A stretch of 64,000 bases of DNA from Citrus sinensis (taxonomy: Eukaryota > Streptophyta > Magnoliopsida > Sapindales > Rutaceae), in the NCBI RefSeq assembly GCF_022201045.2, contig NC_068557.1:2728001-2792000 (forward strand). Direction: 5' to 3'. Below the pieces are notes generated by a model, which was not told the DNA's origin, made no database searches, and worked only from the letters and a program-made list of their open reading frames with translations. Made by a program: the position numbers and the translations under genes. Positions within the stretch are counted from its first letter, which is position 1. Every line of letters starts with the position of its first letter. Positions 9,401-22,315 of the stretch are shown piece after piece.

Positions 9401-10762
9401 ACCATGAATCCCTAAAACTCTTCTCTCTCTCTGCAAATGAAGCTCTAAGAAAGAAAAAGAATAAAGAATTAAATTTGTTCATTTTGAAAACCTAAGGAAG
9501 TATGCTCTGCACTTGCCTTTTCTAAGGATCCTGTGCATCAGAAAACTTTTGATCATTTCTTATCTGGTTTGGTACCCTGTTTTAGACTAAAGGAAAGTCT
9601 GTTTTGGGTTGTATAACCTGAGAAAAATGTTTTAAAGGTTTTTGATTACAGAGGTATATCGGCTGGAAACCCGAGCTTGCGGACTACTGGTCCAAAGAAC
9701 AGTTTTAACTGTTGTAGTTCTGGTATAACAACGCCACGTACTTCACCATAATTGTTAAAAGTGTTGTAAATTTTTTCCTTGTACACAATAGGTTGAACAA
9801 CTTGGTAATTGGTTATGCATTAAGGTTTGTCTTTTGTTTCCTAGAGACTACAAGTAGCTTGCTTTAGAAGTTGTTTGTAAAAGCAAGAGGGACTGAATGT
9901 AATAATTCTTATGTCATTCCTTTGAGTGTATTTGATATTTCTTGATCACTTTTTGAGCTAAAATACAGTAAAATCTCCAAGAATGCTTAATCAGTTGGGT
10001 TTATATGATTCTTTGTTTATCAAAACTCAAAGCAAATAGAATAATTTATTGCTATTTACAATTTATGTATGTAATATGTGAGTCTTATGTGGATTCCCCA
10101 CAAACAATTTATTGTTCTTCATCTAGATTAGGTACATAATTTCTCCAATGATGGATTTTAACATAAAAATAAGAGTTAAGACCTTACACAAGAGCAATCA
10201 GATAAATAAGAAACAATTTATCTTGTCCATTCTCCTCTCTCCCTTCTTTAATAAGACAGGTATATACTTTATCAGCCAAGTCAAAGAGGGCAAAGCAATT
10301 GATTTCATGTTAGCAAAACTTTTCTAACTTGATACCCCTGCTCATAAAATGCTTTTATATTTCTGGTCATTATGTGGCAAGATACAATCAATATCATGAC
10401 CCCTAACAGAAAATAATGAAAATATAGGCCATGTCAAAGTCACGCTTTTCCAGAAACGCATCAGTAAACTTAAAAATGTTTAATTGAGATTTCAATGTAT
10501 CAGCACGACACTGATACTTGGATAACATAGGTGTGCATATGAGATTATGCCAATAAATGCCCGAAAGCAATGCAACTAATTTTTCGTCGATGAATAAATC
10601 AAGATGCCGCTAGGTGTTCATCACTTCAGCAGTGGTTTTATGAAAATGAAGTTAAAAGATACTATTTCACCAGAAACTGTACACGTCCCCAACAGCACAA
10701 TAAAGTTGGTTAAACAAGTATAACTAACATCTAGAACTGAAAATAATCATGCAAAAAAGACT
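9401..10762. other. Probable viral leader remnant, then 3' flank of the OEP80 locus
   Basis: From 9401 to about 9950 the sequence has the look of a long viral leader with short upstream frames, but I found no convincing tRNA-Met primer-binding site; TGGTATAACAAC at 9721-9732 shares only its first six bases with the usual 12-mer. The rest, to 10762, is AT-rich and would be 3'UTR and downstream sequence of the minus-strand OEP80 locus. No gene seen. Confidence 0.4.
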
Positions 10763-13700
10763 TTAGTTCGGATGACCAACCCCAAAGTGAAATCTCCTTG
10801 TCTGCCTGTCATTAAATGCATACTCAAGTCCCAAAGGTCCCAGAGGAGAATCAACACGGATGCCAAACCCATGTCCATACCCACTTCCAGGCTTCAACCT
10901 TGCTCCAGCAGGATCACCTGATGAAGTTGAAAAAAGAAAGAAAGAAAAAAAGGGGACAAGATAAGGCCAGCCAGATTTAAATAAAAAAACATTTTGAAAA
11001 TAAGTCCTTTCACTCATTAAACTGCAAACATAGAAAACAAGGGGCCCAATCATTAAGAAACCTACCGGGCGGGCACAGTAGGGCCTGATCCAAGTTCTGT
11101 TCCATGGTCAGAAAAGATAACTCCTTCTGCTGGCCCCAACTGCAAAACAGGAAGAAACATTAGAGGAGCAATGTGCAAAATACATTTTTTTTCCCCCAGC
11201 ATAAGAAACATGAGCACATTGACAGGGGAACATGTAGTCTCAAATTCGTAGAGTGATCATCATCAATCCCTTTTGATCACATCTACATGCGTTCTCCAAG
11301 TGCTTCTTCACATTCCTCTTGTAGAAGTCTTCAATTTAGAGTAGCTCAGTAATAATTGTTGCTACCAGTGAGGAAAGTAGAGTGGGCCCATATAAGGGGG
11401 GAGACAATGGCCCCGCCCTAGAATAGAGAACTTTTGCGTCTATATTTGCAGATAGGCTCCTCAGAAGTCTATTAATATGTCAGGTCCTCCAAGAATTTTT
11501 CAAAGTATTTTGAAGACTCTGTCATAAACAAATATATTACATAGTCCTCAAGTTGCCCCATTTATTCAAAACTGTTTGTGACTGTGCTTGTTTCAACAAG
11601 TACCTTGCCCTCAAACAATGTTACCTTTAACTTCTAACAAATGTGTACTTTTATTGCCTTATTCTTTCTTCGTCTAATCACCCATTTTTCCCCCCAAAAT
11701 TCTCATTTCAGCAAACTGAATACCGTAAAAGAAATTGTTGGCCGCCCACTGCTCAAACTGAGAGCATCAAGGCCTTGACTAGATCATGTGAAAGTGTCCT
11801 TGTAACTTAACTAGATCAACACCAGCCGAATCATTTTCCCACAACTGTAATCACCACTTCAACTTTTCCAATTAAAAATGAATAATCAAGAAAATGGAAA
11901 AAAATCTTCTTTGTCAACAATTCTCATTTTTGGAGCTGTAAACTTGCAGCAAAAGTTGTTTTTCTGAGCACTAATATTACTTTTTGTAATATAATCTTCG
12001 TTCATTTCTCTAAATATATTCATAATGTTTAAGTCACAGATTAGGTGTGATCTGCCTGTCTCTGTATTTGCCGGACTCTCTACCCAGCCTTTATCTGGAG
12101 TTATAATATCTGTCTTGCCTTCACACAATTCCCCTTGAATCTATGAGGCACAGTTGCAAGCAGACTTAAGCATCATGAACAAGCAGTGTTAAGCTTCAAA
12201 ATATTATTCTCAGCTTTTTATCTAGATAAGACAAAAAGATTGGGTTGTCATCACATACCATCGGAAAAGTGATCTCGCCAGAGCCAACCACGTAAGATCG
12301 ACCAGAGCCCACTGCACCTTCTTCATAACCTCTCACACTATTTGTTCCGCCAATGGCAAATGCTTCATGAGGATAGAAATTACCTATTACATGTCCACCA
12401 GACAAACTAGCCATAAGAAACAGTGCGCATTAGCAAACTGATCCAAAAAATCACTTGTTTGGTTATCATAAATGGCAACTTAAGCATGGAAGAAACTTTC
12501 AACATGCTAATCATCGTCTATATTATGCATTTCGAAACATGTTTGAATTCCACTTTTGCACAATAAATAAATAAAAGAGAGGAAATGGTAGCTTACTTTA
12601 AACGAAGGCGAGCATGACTTATATCTACACCCTTTCTGGCATGAGCATTCACTCTATTGAAGAACAACCACTTTGGCAAAACAGGAAGCCCTTGTTCCAT
12701 GTCGAATACAAACTGCAGGGACAGCAAGAATGAGGGTCCAAGAAGCCAGTAGATAAAAGAAAATACAAAAGGCTAAATGACTAACCATTGAAGAACCGTG
12801 ATTGCCAGAACCAGTATATACACTCTCAAATTTAGCAATTAACACATCATCATGGGTCTTTCCACTGCCGAACAGAAAAATTGAACAAGCACAATATCAA
12901 AAACATGCACAATGGACATTGAATAATTGAAACCAATAACAAATAGAAAGCAAAATAATGAAGTTCATCATCTACTTTCAGGAAAGCATACCTTCCTGTA
13001 AAGAGGACTGCTATAGAAATCCTTGATAATAGGATTTCCTTTTTCATCATGAGAACCAGCACGCTGGTAAAAAGAAAATATAATCACAGGAATTCACAGC
13101 TTACTATAAGACAAAGCAATAACTCCTCGTAAATAAATTGTCAAAGAAGCTTATTCAAAATACCTACAAAGTTTTGCTTTATTGTTTAATTGACTGACCA
13201 CAATATTCATATGACAACAAACTCCCAGTTATAAATAACAGACCAGCAGTTAAAAAATAAATAAAAATAGGTGAAAACAATCTACATTTTGCCAATTCAG
13301 GTCTCGATAGAAAAAATATTTCATCCAGAAAAGATGTCTCAAGCTCATATTCATTGCCTGACCAATTCTGCTTGGTGCCAAAGGTCAGACAACTGGTAAA
13401 GAAAAGAATGGTTCTGCCGAAGCACCTGAAAAATAATCATGCCGTCCCACTCCATTTTGGCCTGATTGGTCGACTGAATTCTATACTGGCTGTCACACGT
13501 CCAATGGTCTGACTACTGTTGTCAGGTTGGTTCCTATGAACAAGCGGTCCAGGGGTTCTTGAATTCTAGTTAAAACAGCATACAAACAGCATCAGTTCAA
13601 GCAATTATCAGTTGGCACCACCAAGAAAGTAATTGTTCTTGATAAAGCAAAAACCATAGCACACCTGAACCATCATAGTTCTTGATGTTTGTTTGTCATC

Positions 13701-16700
13701 TCCTTCAATCCAAGGGTCAATGTAATTTATGCGCAATATAGAATCAATTTGGCCCCTCTCTAAGGAAATATTGAGTTTTTGGTTTCTTCCAAAAACATTC
13801 CTATGAGAATAAACAAAGCTGCAATGGAAAAATGATATAATATTATGCAAACTGCAAACAGAATGATCATGCCATGTCACAAGAATACCGTACAATAATA
13901 TATTATAAGAAGTGCAAGTGCATGCCTTGCAAGAAAGATTAGTACAACATCCTACACAAAAAGATCTCATTAGCATTAAGAAATCCACTGTCATTTAATT
14001 GCAAGAGAATCTTTTAATCTTCATATGCGAGTACCTAAAAATCCATTTATATAATAACTTGCTGAAACTATAAGGAATGTAATCTTCTCAAACAAATAAT
14101 ATTCATTAGCATTTAGGAACGAAGAATTTGTTAATTACAAGAGAACATTACATAATAGATACAGTTCTGTATTACTAGAAAATTATACATTTTTAGAAAG
14201 AAGCATCGTAAGGTTTGAACTAACAAAATAATGATCCACAGACAATTTTTTATCAAATACAGCAATGTAATCGATCCAACAATAAAAAAAGAATTAAATG
14301 ATAGAAGAAAGACCAGATAATTTAAGACTGTAACCACACCTTCCAATGAGTCCGGATAAAGGGCCACTTGTGATCCTGTAAATCAAAAAACATTTAGTTT
14401 ATATAGTTTCCACAAATGACTTAATTTTGATGTACAAGTACAACAAAATTTGGCAACAAAAGTAACCAGTGCATTTAATTTAATGTCACCTACCCACTTG
14501 ATATACCACCACCAGCAGAAAACCCTCCACTTGGCCGCTCAACAACATTCAAAATCAAATCAACCATGCTAGTGTCTTCAATGTTGCCAAAACAAACGAT
14601 CTTGCAATCCAAACACCATAAAGGAGGACATCCACATGCATACATCTTCATGTTGCCAAAACAAACAATAGTGCAATTCAAACACCATGAAGAAGAACAT
14701 CCACAAGCATAAAACTTCCTGAATAGATTATGAACAATACTTTTTCGAAATGTTTCCAAACGGAAGAAACTCCCCAAAGACCAATTCTTTTGGTACACGA
14801 GCAACATCTTCTAGAAAATAGTCAACTTATTTGAAAACTAACTAACTTAACATATCTTACCACATAACATGTAAACATAATTCATGTCATAAGATGATTC
14901 AAATGTTGCATCTTGCTTTACCTCCTGCAGGTTGAGGAATAATGCTAACATCTTCCATGATTCCCATGGTCAATACAGTCTCCACATCTCTTTTCCCTTG
15001 AAGCATGCTGTAGACCTACAAAAATTATATTAGACATATAAACTTTAACTTTATGAGCATAGAGGAATGAATAGTGGAGGATATCTATAAGCCGGCACAT
15101 AGAGGAATGAATATCTACATAAAGGAATGAATATATAAGCCGGCGCATAGAGGAATGAATAGTGGAGGATCATGTCACATAAAAAAATTACATAAAACCA
15201 CCGATTCTTGTCTTAACTTTATGAGCAAATAAAGAATTCAAAGAACCAAGCAATAGGAAACAGTAATGTTGCGAAACTAAGAAAATTTTAAAACATCTTC
15301 TTTCCTAAGAGAAGGCATTATTATTATTATTATTTTGAAAAGAAAAAGGAGGAAAAAAGGAAGAGAGGAAAATAAGATAAGCAAAACAAAGAAGCCAAAA
15401 TTGGAATTCACATTTTGCTCTGCCTCAAAAATTAACATCATAGACCTATTTTAGATACTCGATAAGGTGAGCATACACCCATCCTCAGTATTACAACTCA
15501 GAAGTCTTTAAAAGTTTCAAAGACCATACCTGTCCCTTCTTGGTAGTAAGTTGTCTAAGAATTGTTTCAGGCCTCGTCTTCCCTTTAGTTGGCTCACCAC
15601 TGACAATTGCAAATACAATATATATCATACGAAAATCCTATGATTACTGTTTCTAAAGGCAAAAAAGCTAAACTAAATATAGGCTTACGTCTTCCTGTCA
15701 AGGAAACGGATGGAAATATTATTGACCTCAGCTTCTGCAACTTGTAATCTAATTACTCCTCCAGAAAGAATTTCAACACCAGAAACCTACAGAAGATATC
15801 AGAACACATTACCTGATTAGCAAAAGCAGCTGTGATGACAAACCAAGGTAAACTCTACGAAACGAAACTCTAAATCTCTATAAAATGGAGCATGAATGTG
15901 AGACATAGACAAAGATAAAAACACCGACCAAGCCAAATAGACCATGCTCCATATACCAGCCATTGATTGAAGTTATCACTTCATCCAAACGCCTTATATT
16001 GATAATTTTTCCTGCACAGCTTGACACCAAAATTCAAAATCAATGAATGTTCTCCGTGAACCATTCCAAAATGGCACACTATAGAAATGTTTTTTAAACA
16101 TAATAGATATGCAGAATAAGTAAGAAGTCTACCATAACTATTGCGAAAAGCATGCTCTAGAAACTTTGAAGGAAGAACATTTGCTCCTTCACATACCATC
16201 CCGTGAAACTCTTGATTTGGCTCTACCTTGTGCCACAAGAAACCACAAAAAGTAATCATCAAAGAAATTAAATACAACATAATGTCTAAGGCATAATTTT
16301 ACAGAAAAGTTAATTAATTTTTTCTTAAAAGATTATTTTAAATATAGCTGAAATATCAATCTGATGCCATCACGCGTTGCGATGGGCATACACGAGCAGA
16401 AGTAACCGCCATCGATGATCCTGTTAACGTCCTCTTGGACCTCGCGAACAGTCAATGCTGAGTTGGCATGGCAAGCTTTTAACACAGTTAACGCCTCTGT
16501 TCCGAGGTATTTTCTCTCAAGTTCTTCACCGTCTTTATTTCTCACCAAAACTTCACTTATCAACACCCGCTCTTCGTCGCTTCGGCTCACCGAGTGCGGC
16601 TGCTGCTGCGCTTTCTGTTGCAGCTGAGTCGACGACACCTCGGGCAAAGCTGCCGACTCGGACGTCGTCGACTGACTCAGGGACATCCACGCCGAGCATA

Positions 16701-17010
16701 GAAGTGGTAAATTCACTAACGTCTCGCCGGCGCCAGTTGTTGACGGGTACATTGAACAGACGCGAGCCGAGTTTCCGTACGCGCGTTCAGCAAATAATTG
16801 GAGCTTCCGAGTGAGTGACTCCGGCTGAGTTAACTCAGTTGACTGAGTGGACTCATCAGAGCGAGTTCTGAGTGAGTGAATTTGATGAGAGAGAGAGTTT
16901 TTGGATTCCGTTAATGTTTCGGCGAAGAAAGGGAGAGGAGGCTGAGGTTGAAAGCGAGGGATTTTGAGAGGAGATGATGTGAACCGAGCGTCGTCGTTTT
17001 TCTGAGCCAT
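10763..17010 (-). pseudogene. OEP80: OEP80 / Toc75-V chloroplast outer-envelope barrel protein, apparently decaying
   Basis: OEP80 is an Omp85-family protein: N-terminal POTRA repeats and a 16-strand barrel in the chloroplast outer envelope, needed for barrel-protein assembly. All 16 exons can be traced on the minus strand: 17010-16348, 16226-16133, 16011-15929, 15786-15689, 15599-15530, 15015-14922, 14575-14494, 14375-14340, 13818-13665, 13565-13426, 13063-12992, 12864-12786, 12712-12597, 12406-12259, 11139-11066, 10917-10763. Family hallmarks include [43 protein letters not shown] and the C-terminal FHFGVGHPN. Lesions: the exon 1 donor is CT instead of GT (16347-16346); exon 10 has an in-frame TGA (13439-13437) with one base missing beside it; exon 11 has an extra T, so its end phase does not fit exon 12; exon 15 ends in a CCCG duplication (11066-11073) that puts a stop across the next junction. 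Clustered assembly errors are the alternative. Confidence 0.72.
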
Positions 17011-17134
17011 TGTCAGAATCGGGCTGCCTCTGTTGCAAAATTAAAAGCAAAAAAGGATTGAAATTTCGGTTAATTGAATGATGAACTGAAGCTGAATTTA
17101 GTGGAACGCATTGGAGAAGAAGAAGCAACAGCAG

Positions 17135-17244
17135 ATAAACCCGTAGAGGAGAGTGACGTTTCGGCTGAGTAATAATAATATCAGAGTCCATAAACCCGTA
17201 GAGGAGAGTGACGTTTCGGCTGAGTAATAATAATATCAGAGTCC
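17135..17244. repeat. 55-bp direct tandem duplication upstream of OEP80
   Basis: Bases 17135-17189 and 17190-17244 are identical 55-bp units, starting ATAAACCCGTAGAGGAG and ending CAGAGTCC. They lie about 125 bp upstream of the OEP80 ATG, in the likely 5'UTR or proximal promoter. The perfect identity points to a recent event. Confidence 0.9.
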
Positions 17245-18100
17245 CTCAATTCGAACAAAATTATAACCAAGGACATACATTACCATCATTTTTATTTAAG
17301 TGCATATTTGGATTATGATAAGATTTTTAAATAATCACTTACATTTAAGAATTTATTCTCCAAATAATGTTTAATCATCACATGTCGATTAAGTTTTAAA
17401 TAACATTTCAAATCAACTAAATTTGATAAAAATAATTTAGTAATTTAATTAAGTGAAATATAAATAATTAATATTTTTTATGGAATTTATTGTGTTATGA
17501 AAATCATGTGTTTTCTTTGTTTTATCTTAAATGTACTAATTTATTCACACATTCTTTTATTAAGTTATTATTATCCAGGTAATATGGATAGACAAATTCC
17601 AATTTACGTCATCTTGATTATTAAAAAAAAAATTCCTCTACAACATGCTCCAAATATTGTTGTTTTTCTAGCACTCTTCTTTAATTTCATGAGTTAAAAT
17701 TAACGCTAATGTTCCCATTGAAGAAACTATTAATAAAAGGTGGCAATATATTTTAAGATAATTAAATAAATTTTAATATAAATAAATAAATAAAATATTA
17801 TAAATATATTTTGAGAGAATTAAATATACTTTGATATAAATAAATAAATAAAAATATTCTAAAACTAATAATCTCCAACAAATTCATGTGATAAAGGAAT
17901 TGATTCAACATGAATTAACATGATTAGAGGGTTGAAATCCGAACACAATCAATTATTGAACTAAGAGTAAAGAAGAACTGGGCCTATGTAAATAAATTAC
18001 GAACTATGCATCCATTTGTGATTTTTCTAAATGACAACGACACAGGTGATAATAACCTAAATTCAAATATATTTTTACTGGAAAAGGCAGTTGGCCACTT
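17245..18100. other. Intergenic region between divergent OEP80 and COA5
   Basis: AT-rich, with no coding signal. It must contain both promoters because the two genes are head to head. Near-repeats of a 'tttaatataaataaataaa' type occur around 17750-17860. Confidence 0.5.
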
Positions 18101-18285
18101 CGACCACTCCAATCTAAAAATTTTGAGCCGCCACGAGGCGGAGCTCAGACGTATTCACACGTTACCAAATATTTTTCCTTTCCATGGACTCTGAGTCTGT
18201 AAGTATCCTCATACGTCCCCGTTTCATTCATCAAATTTATCGATGCTTATTTGTGCTTGTTTAACATCTGATTTGGGGTGAAAGC

Positions 18286-18318
18286 TAGGGTTAGGGTTTA
18301 GGGAATTTAGGGTTTTTC
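18286..18318 (+). promoter_or_regulatory. Telobox-like motif in COA5 leader intron
   Basis: The repeated pattern TAGGGTTAGGGTTTAGGG, then TTTAGGGTTT, matches plant telobox elements (AAACCCTAA on the other strand), which are frequent near the starts of genes for growth and translation. A few tandem copies near a leader exon fit a regulatory element better than a telomere relic. Confidence 0.45.
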
Positions 18319-18742
18319 CAAAAGAAACAATTTTTTGGGGAAAGAAATTTGGGATGTTCGTGATTGGGTTCTGAGATTAGCATGTTTACAAAAAGTTTCT
18401 ATCTTTCGATCGGTTGCTTAGAAAACAGGAAGAAGAGAACAAAATTTTTGTGTGCTGTCCTCTGCTTTTTTTTTCTTTCTTTCTTTCTTTTTTATTTGTT
18501 TTTTCAGCTAGTATTTCAAATTAGATATTCATTAGACACTTTGTATTTGGATCCATGTTTATCTGTTTATAATTTTCTTTCTCCTAATGATCCGTAAGCG
18601 CACCCAGAGAACCATGGCATCATTACTGTAATCCATTGTACATGTTATTGGGGGCATTCTACACTTTCTTTGCAAACTCACTTTTTTCGTGCTAACTAAC
18701 CATGTGTTATCCATTTGTTAGTTTATCTAGTTGAAACACAAA

Positions 18743-20056
18743 ATGTCAAAATCTTGCAAGGGCCTTGCTATGGAACTGGTGAAGTGTCTTAGCGAATCTG
18801 ACTGTGTTAAGGTCAATCCTACTCTTTCCTGATCTCTGGTTTTATCTCAATTAGCCTCTGTTCACTGAAATGTTTTGTTGCCACTTAGTCAATTGGATGA
18901 TGACTTTTGTTGACTTTTTTTTACAAATTGTGATTATAGGTGGAGAAAAGATCTTTTAGGGAATGTGCTGGAGAGAAGAGCCCATGTATACCAAGTGAAT
19001 GTGTGGGACTAAGGGAAACTTATTTCAATTGCAAGAGAGGCCAGGCTTGTTCTCTTTTCTCTTCTTTTCATATATGTTTTCTTTTTCTTTTGACTTCCTC
19101 TGAAAACTTGTAAGGCTACAAGCTCTGATTTAATTGGAACGAGATAATCAGTGATAGCTGGTGAAGTTAAATTCTTCTACATTATATTGTAGAAACGGAA
19201 TGATACGTCCTGTAGAGACACCATAAACTGTAGAAGTACATGTGCATCTATGGTATTTTTCATATATATGGTTTCTGGTTTTGTGTATAAGCATGACTAC
19301 ATAAATAGCATGAAATGGGTCTTTGCATTCATTTAAGTCTACCTAAGGAACTTGCCTGTTAGTATCAAATTTTAAAGAAACCTGGTGGAGCTGGAGGATA
19401 GAGAAGATAATTTGTATTTTGTGACATGAAGCCAAACTCATCTTTTTTCACCTTGATAGTGTGATGAAACTCAATAGATAATCCATATCTGTGTGAGCAC
19501 ACATGACTGATTAAGGAATAGAATTATGAAAATCTAAACTCCTTTTTGTGATAAGTTAACTAACGCAAGGAACTCAATACAGAAAATTGTAATCTGTATG
19601 AGTACGATTGATTATAGGATAGAATTATGAAAATTTGAACTTTTTTTCTTGATATAAGTTAACTGAGGCTTTATTACTTCAGTTTATGTCACTTGGTTTA
19701 TCTAGAAGCCTATAACCCTACAGGGCAGCTTGAGCACTTTAAACTAGGCATATCTCATGTATTGGAAAAACTTAAATTTATGCCTATATATGAGGAGGGA
19801 TATTATGATTTTACACTTACACTTTATATGCAATTTGTAAATTTATTCTTGAAGACTTCTCAAATGTTGAAGTTTTAGCTATGTTGAACAATGAATACTG
19901 GTTATCATATGGTCAATTCTGTAACATAACAATTAGACTTTCTATAATATTTGAGTCAACAAGATCCCTTCTTTTAATGTGTCATTCCTTTTCTTCCCCT
20001 TTTTGGTTGGTCAGGTTGACATGAGAGCTAGGATACGTGGAAACAAGGGTTACTAA
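18743..20056 (+). CDS. COA5: Cytochrome c oxidase assembly factor 5 (COA5/PET191)
   Basis: A 71-residue protein encoded by three exons: 18743-18811, 18940-19044, 20015-20056. COA5/PET191 proteins are small twin-CX9C proteins of the mitochondrial intermembrane space required for assembly of cytochrome oxidase. The sequence shows Cys5-X9-Cys15 and Cys44-X9-Cys54, extra Cys at 21, 32 and 39, and the conserved end NCKRGQVDMRARIRGNKGY. An untranslated leader exon probably ends at GAGTCT|GTAAGT near 18199, followed by an intron with telobox-like repeats. Intron 2 appears to be GC-AG: exon 2 ends CAG followed by GCTTGT, and only this junction keeps the conserved reading frame. All Cys are present, so I regard the gene as functional. 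Confidence 0.88.
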
Positions 20057-22260
20057 AAGCAACTGCAGGATCAAGCTGTTGGCATCAACATTATACTCTC
20101 AGACAATTGATGCTCCAATAATAATCAAAAGGGGATTACAAAGGAAAAAGTATTCAGGCTTAAGAGACTTGAAGGAATATTTTGATATGTGAGCTTCTGG
20201 TTGCAGTTTTCTTAGGCTTTGTGTACAAACAAAAATTTGATTGGATAAAAAATGACATTTTAAGTCATTTGAGATTTTTTTCCTCCATTTGGACAAGAAT
20301 TCTTCAAAATAATAATAATAATGATGATGATAACAATAGATTTAGCTAAAATAGAAGCAAATGAAATTAGATGCGCATGTATGGTACTGATTGTAGTTGA
20401 GCATATCAGTGAAAGAGCTATTTCCACATTAACTTGTTTGAGTTGAAGCTTGATGCATTCCACAAATTTTGATTGTGAACAGAAGAAAGTAACGTGATAA
20501 AACCTGTAATTGCACTTGTTTAATTTATAATTTTAATTTTATGAAAATTGGAAAGCATCAAATATTTGTTTGCTTTGCAGCGGTGCTTATTTGGGCAACT
20601 TGATATTATGTCCCTTTCGTTACTTGCATTATTCGGTGTTGAAAACCAGAATTGGAACATCATATTTTTGCTTCTGCTGTCATTTGATGAGCACAGGTGT
20701 CAAATTCATATTGTTGTTCATGTTATCTCATGTAGCTCGAGAATGCAGGAGTATAAAGAGATAAGACACGAGAATGGTGGAATCCAAAGTGGAAGCCTTA
20801 AAGGCAAAAGATGGAATATTTACCTAAAAGTTAGGAATGATGGAGTCCTTTTTATCTGTTTTGGATCTTATAAAGAATAACACAATGGTGGCCATGACTC
20901 AACATGCTAGCTTGTATTCTTTGGAATTCGAAGGGATTAGCCATAGTGGTAGTGTTTATATAGGCAAAAGTATCTCAGTTGCGAAATCTGAAACGTAACA
21001 CTATCGTTGTATTATAACATTTAGGTTTTTAAGTTATAAATTTTGTGGTTAAGATTACCAAAATTATGCACTTTAATAATATTTACGCTGTATGATATTT
21101 AATTCCTCTTTAACATCAACGGTGGAGTACGAAAAAGTGTGTGTGTGCGCCCCTTAAGATATGGTACACCCTTACACGGCACATGAATTGAGGAACAAAG
21201 TGAGCACGAAGTAGACATTAAATGGCAAAAAGGATTTGATTGCAGTTGAAATCGAACAACTTGCTTATTTTAGCAAACCCATTTATTTGGGCTAGTTAGA
21301 AAATGATGACCATTTTGTTTACTCTTGTATTCTGGGTTAAAGCGAGAAGCAAAACATCATTTTAGTGCTTAGGTTGTCTTCTGGAGTGAGTTTTGCTATA
21401 GTTTTGTTCATTTAGTATCAAGTACCTAGCCATGATTTTGATCGAGCCGGGACACATTTAAAATCAAACATGACTCGTGATAAGTCCTCATTTGGGAAAT
21501 TGTATTTTGGGCTCCATAAACTCCAAATGGGAGTTTGCTACTTGTACAATTGTGCTCCTTATAGAGTGCGTCTATATGATTGAAACTCTATTTAAAATAT
21601 AATACATTTCTAAAAATTTAGATAGCAATATATAACATTACAACTATAATATTCATTGATAATAAATTTACTTATTACAATGGTTCTCCGTGAAAATTCA
21701 TCAATGAGATTTTATGAGTTGAAAATAATACATTATCAATATAAGCAAAAATATATTTTTCAATATACAAGACTAGGTTATTACTTAATTTACTCTTAAA
21801 ATCTTTTAATAATAACAAAAATATTCATATATTGCAACACACATAACAAATATGAACTGCATGATAAAATTATAAATTTTAAAACTAGACAAAAGATTAA
21901 TTAGAAAATTAAAAATTAGAATTAGGTAGACTTACAACTTATGGTTCAGTGTTGAAAAACTAAATAATTGATTTTACTTGAATAAAAAATAAAAAGATTA
22001 AAGACTGGTCCATTAACCATTATACTAACATTTTGTTATGATTGTTTTTTATTTTAATATTTGTTCTCGTGTCTTTAATCAAGTTTCATGAAAATGTTAA
22101 TAACTAATTAAATCATTTATAATTAGAAATTTAAACTAGGGACAGTATGAAATATTTTAAAATTATTGGAGTCAATTTTAAATTTTACAATTCAACTGGA
22201 GCATTTTTCATAAATAGCAAATAAAATACAATTTTTTAGTATAATTATCAAAAAAAAAAT
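20057..22260. other. COA5 3' flank and gene-free AT-rich DNA
   Basis: 20057 to about 20500 is likely COA5 3'UTR and downstream sequence. An open frame of about 110 codons near 20548-20880 has no family resemblance and begins at a non-ATG codon. The remainder is AT-rich with no coding signal. Confidence 0.5.
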
Positions 22261-22261
22261 T

Positions 22262-22315
22262 AAAAGCCAGCTGGGGCCTGTGCCCCACCTTGTCCCATGG
22301 TAGCTCCGTCCCTGT
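22262..22315. mobile_element. hAT-like terminal fragment
   Basis: Read on the minus strand the sequence begins CAGGGACGGAGCTACCATGG and continues with a 'gtggggcacaggcccc' block, the typical outer end of a widespread family of plant hAT elements. The matching opposite end was not found, so this may be a remnant; the element body would lie to the left (about 22130-22261). Confidence 0.45.

Noticed and set aside
9721-9732. Possible tRNA-Met primer-binding site of the virus
   Set aside because: Only the first six bases match the usual 12-mer, and a similar TGGTATAA occurs in the spacer at 5092-5099; not enough to call.
16415-16814. Plus-strand open frames of 70 and 119 codons over OEP80 exon 1
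   Set aside because: They overlap the conserved minus-strand coding exon and show no family resemblance.
20548-20880. A 110-codon open frame downstream of COA5
   Set aside because: Starts at a non-ATG codon, has no recognisable domain and no clear splice partners.
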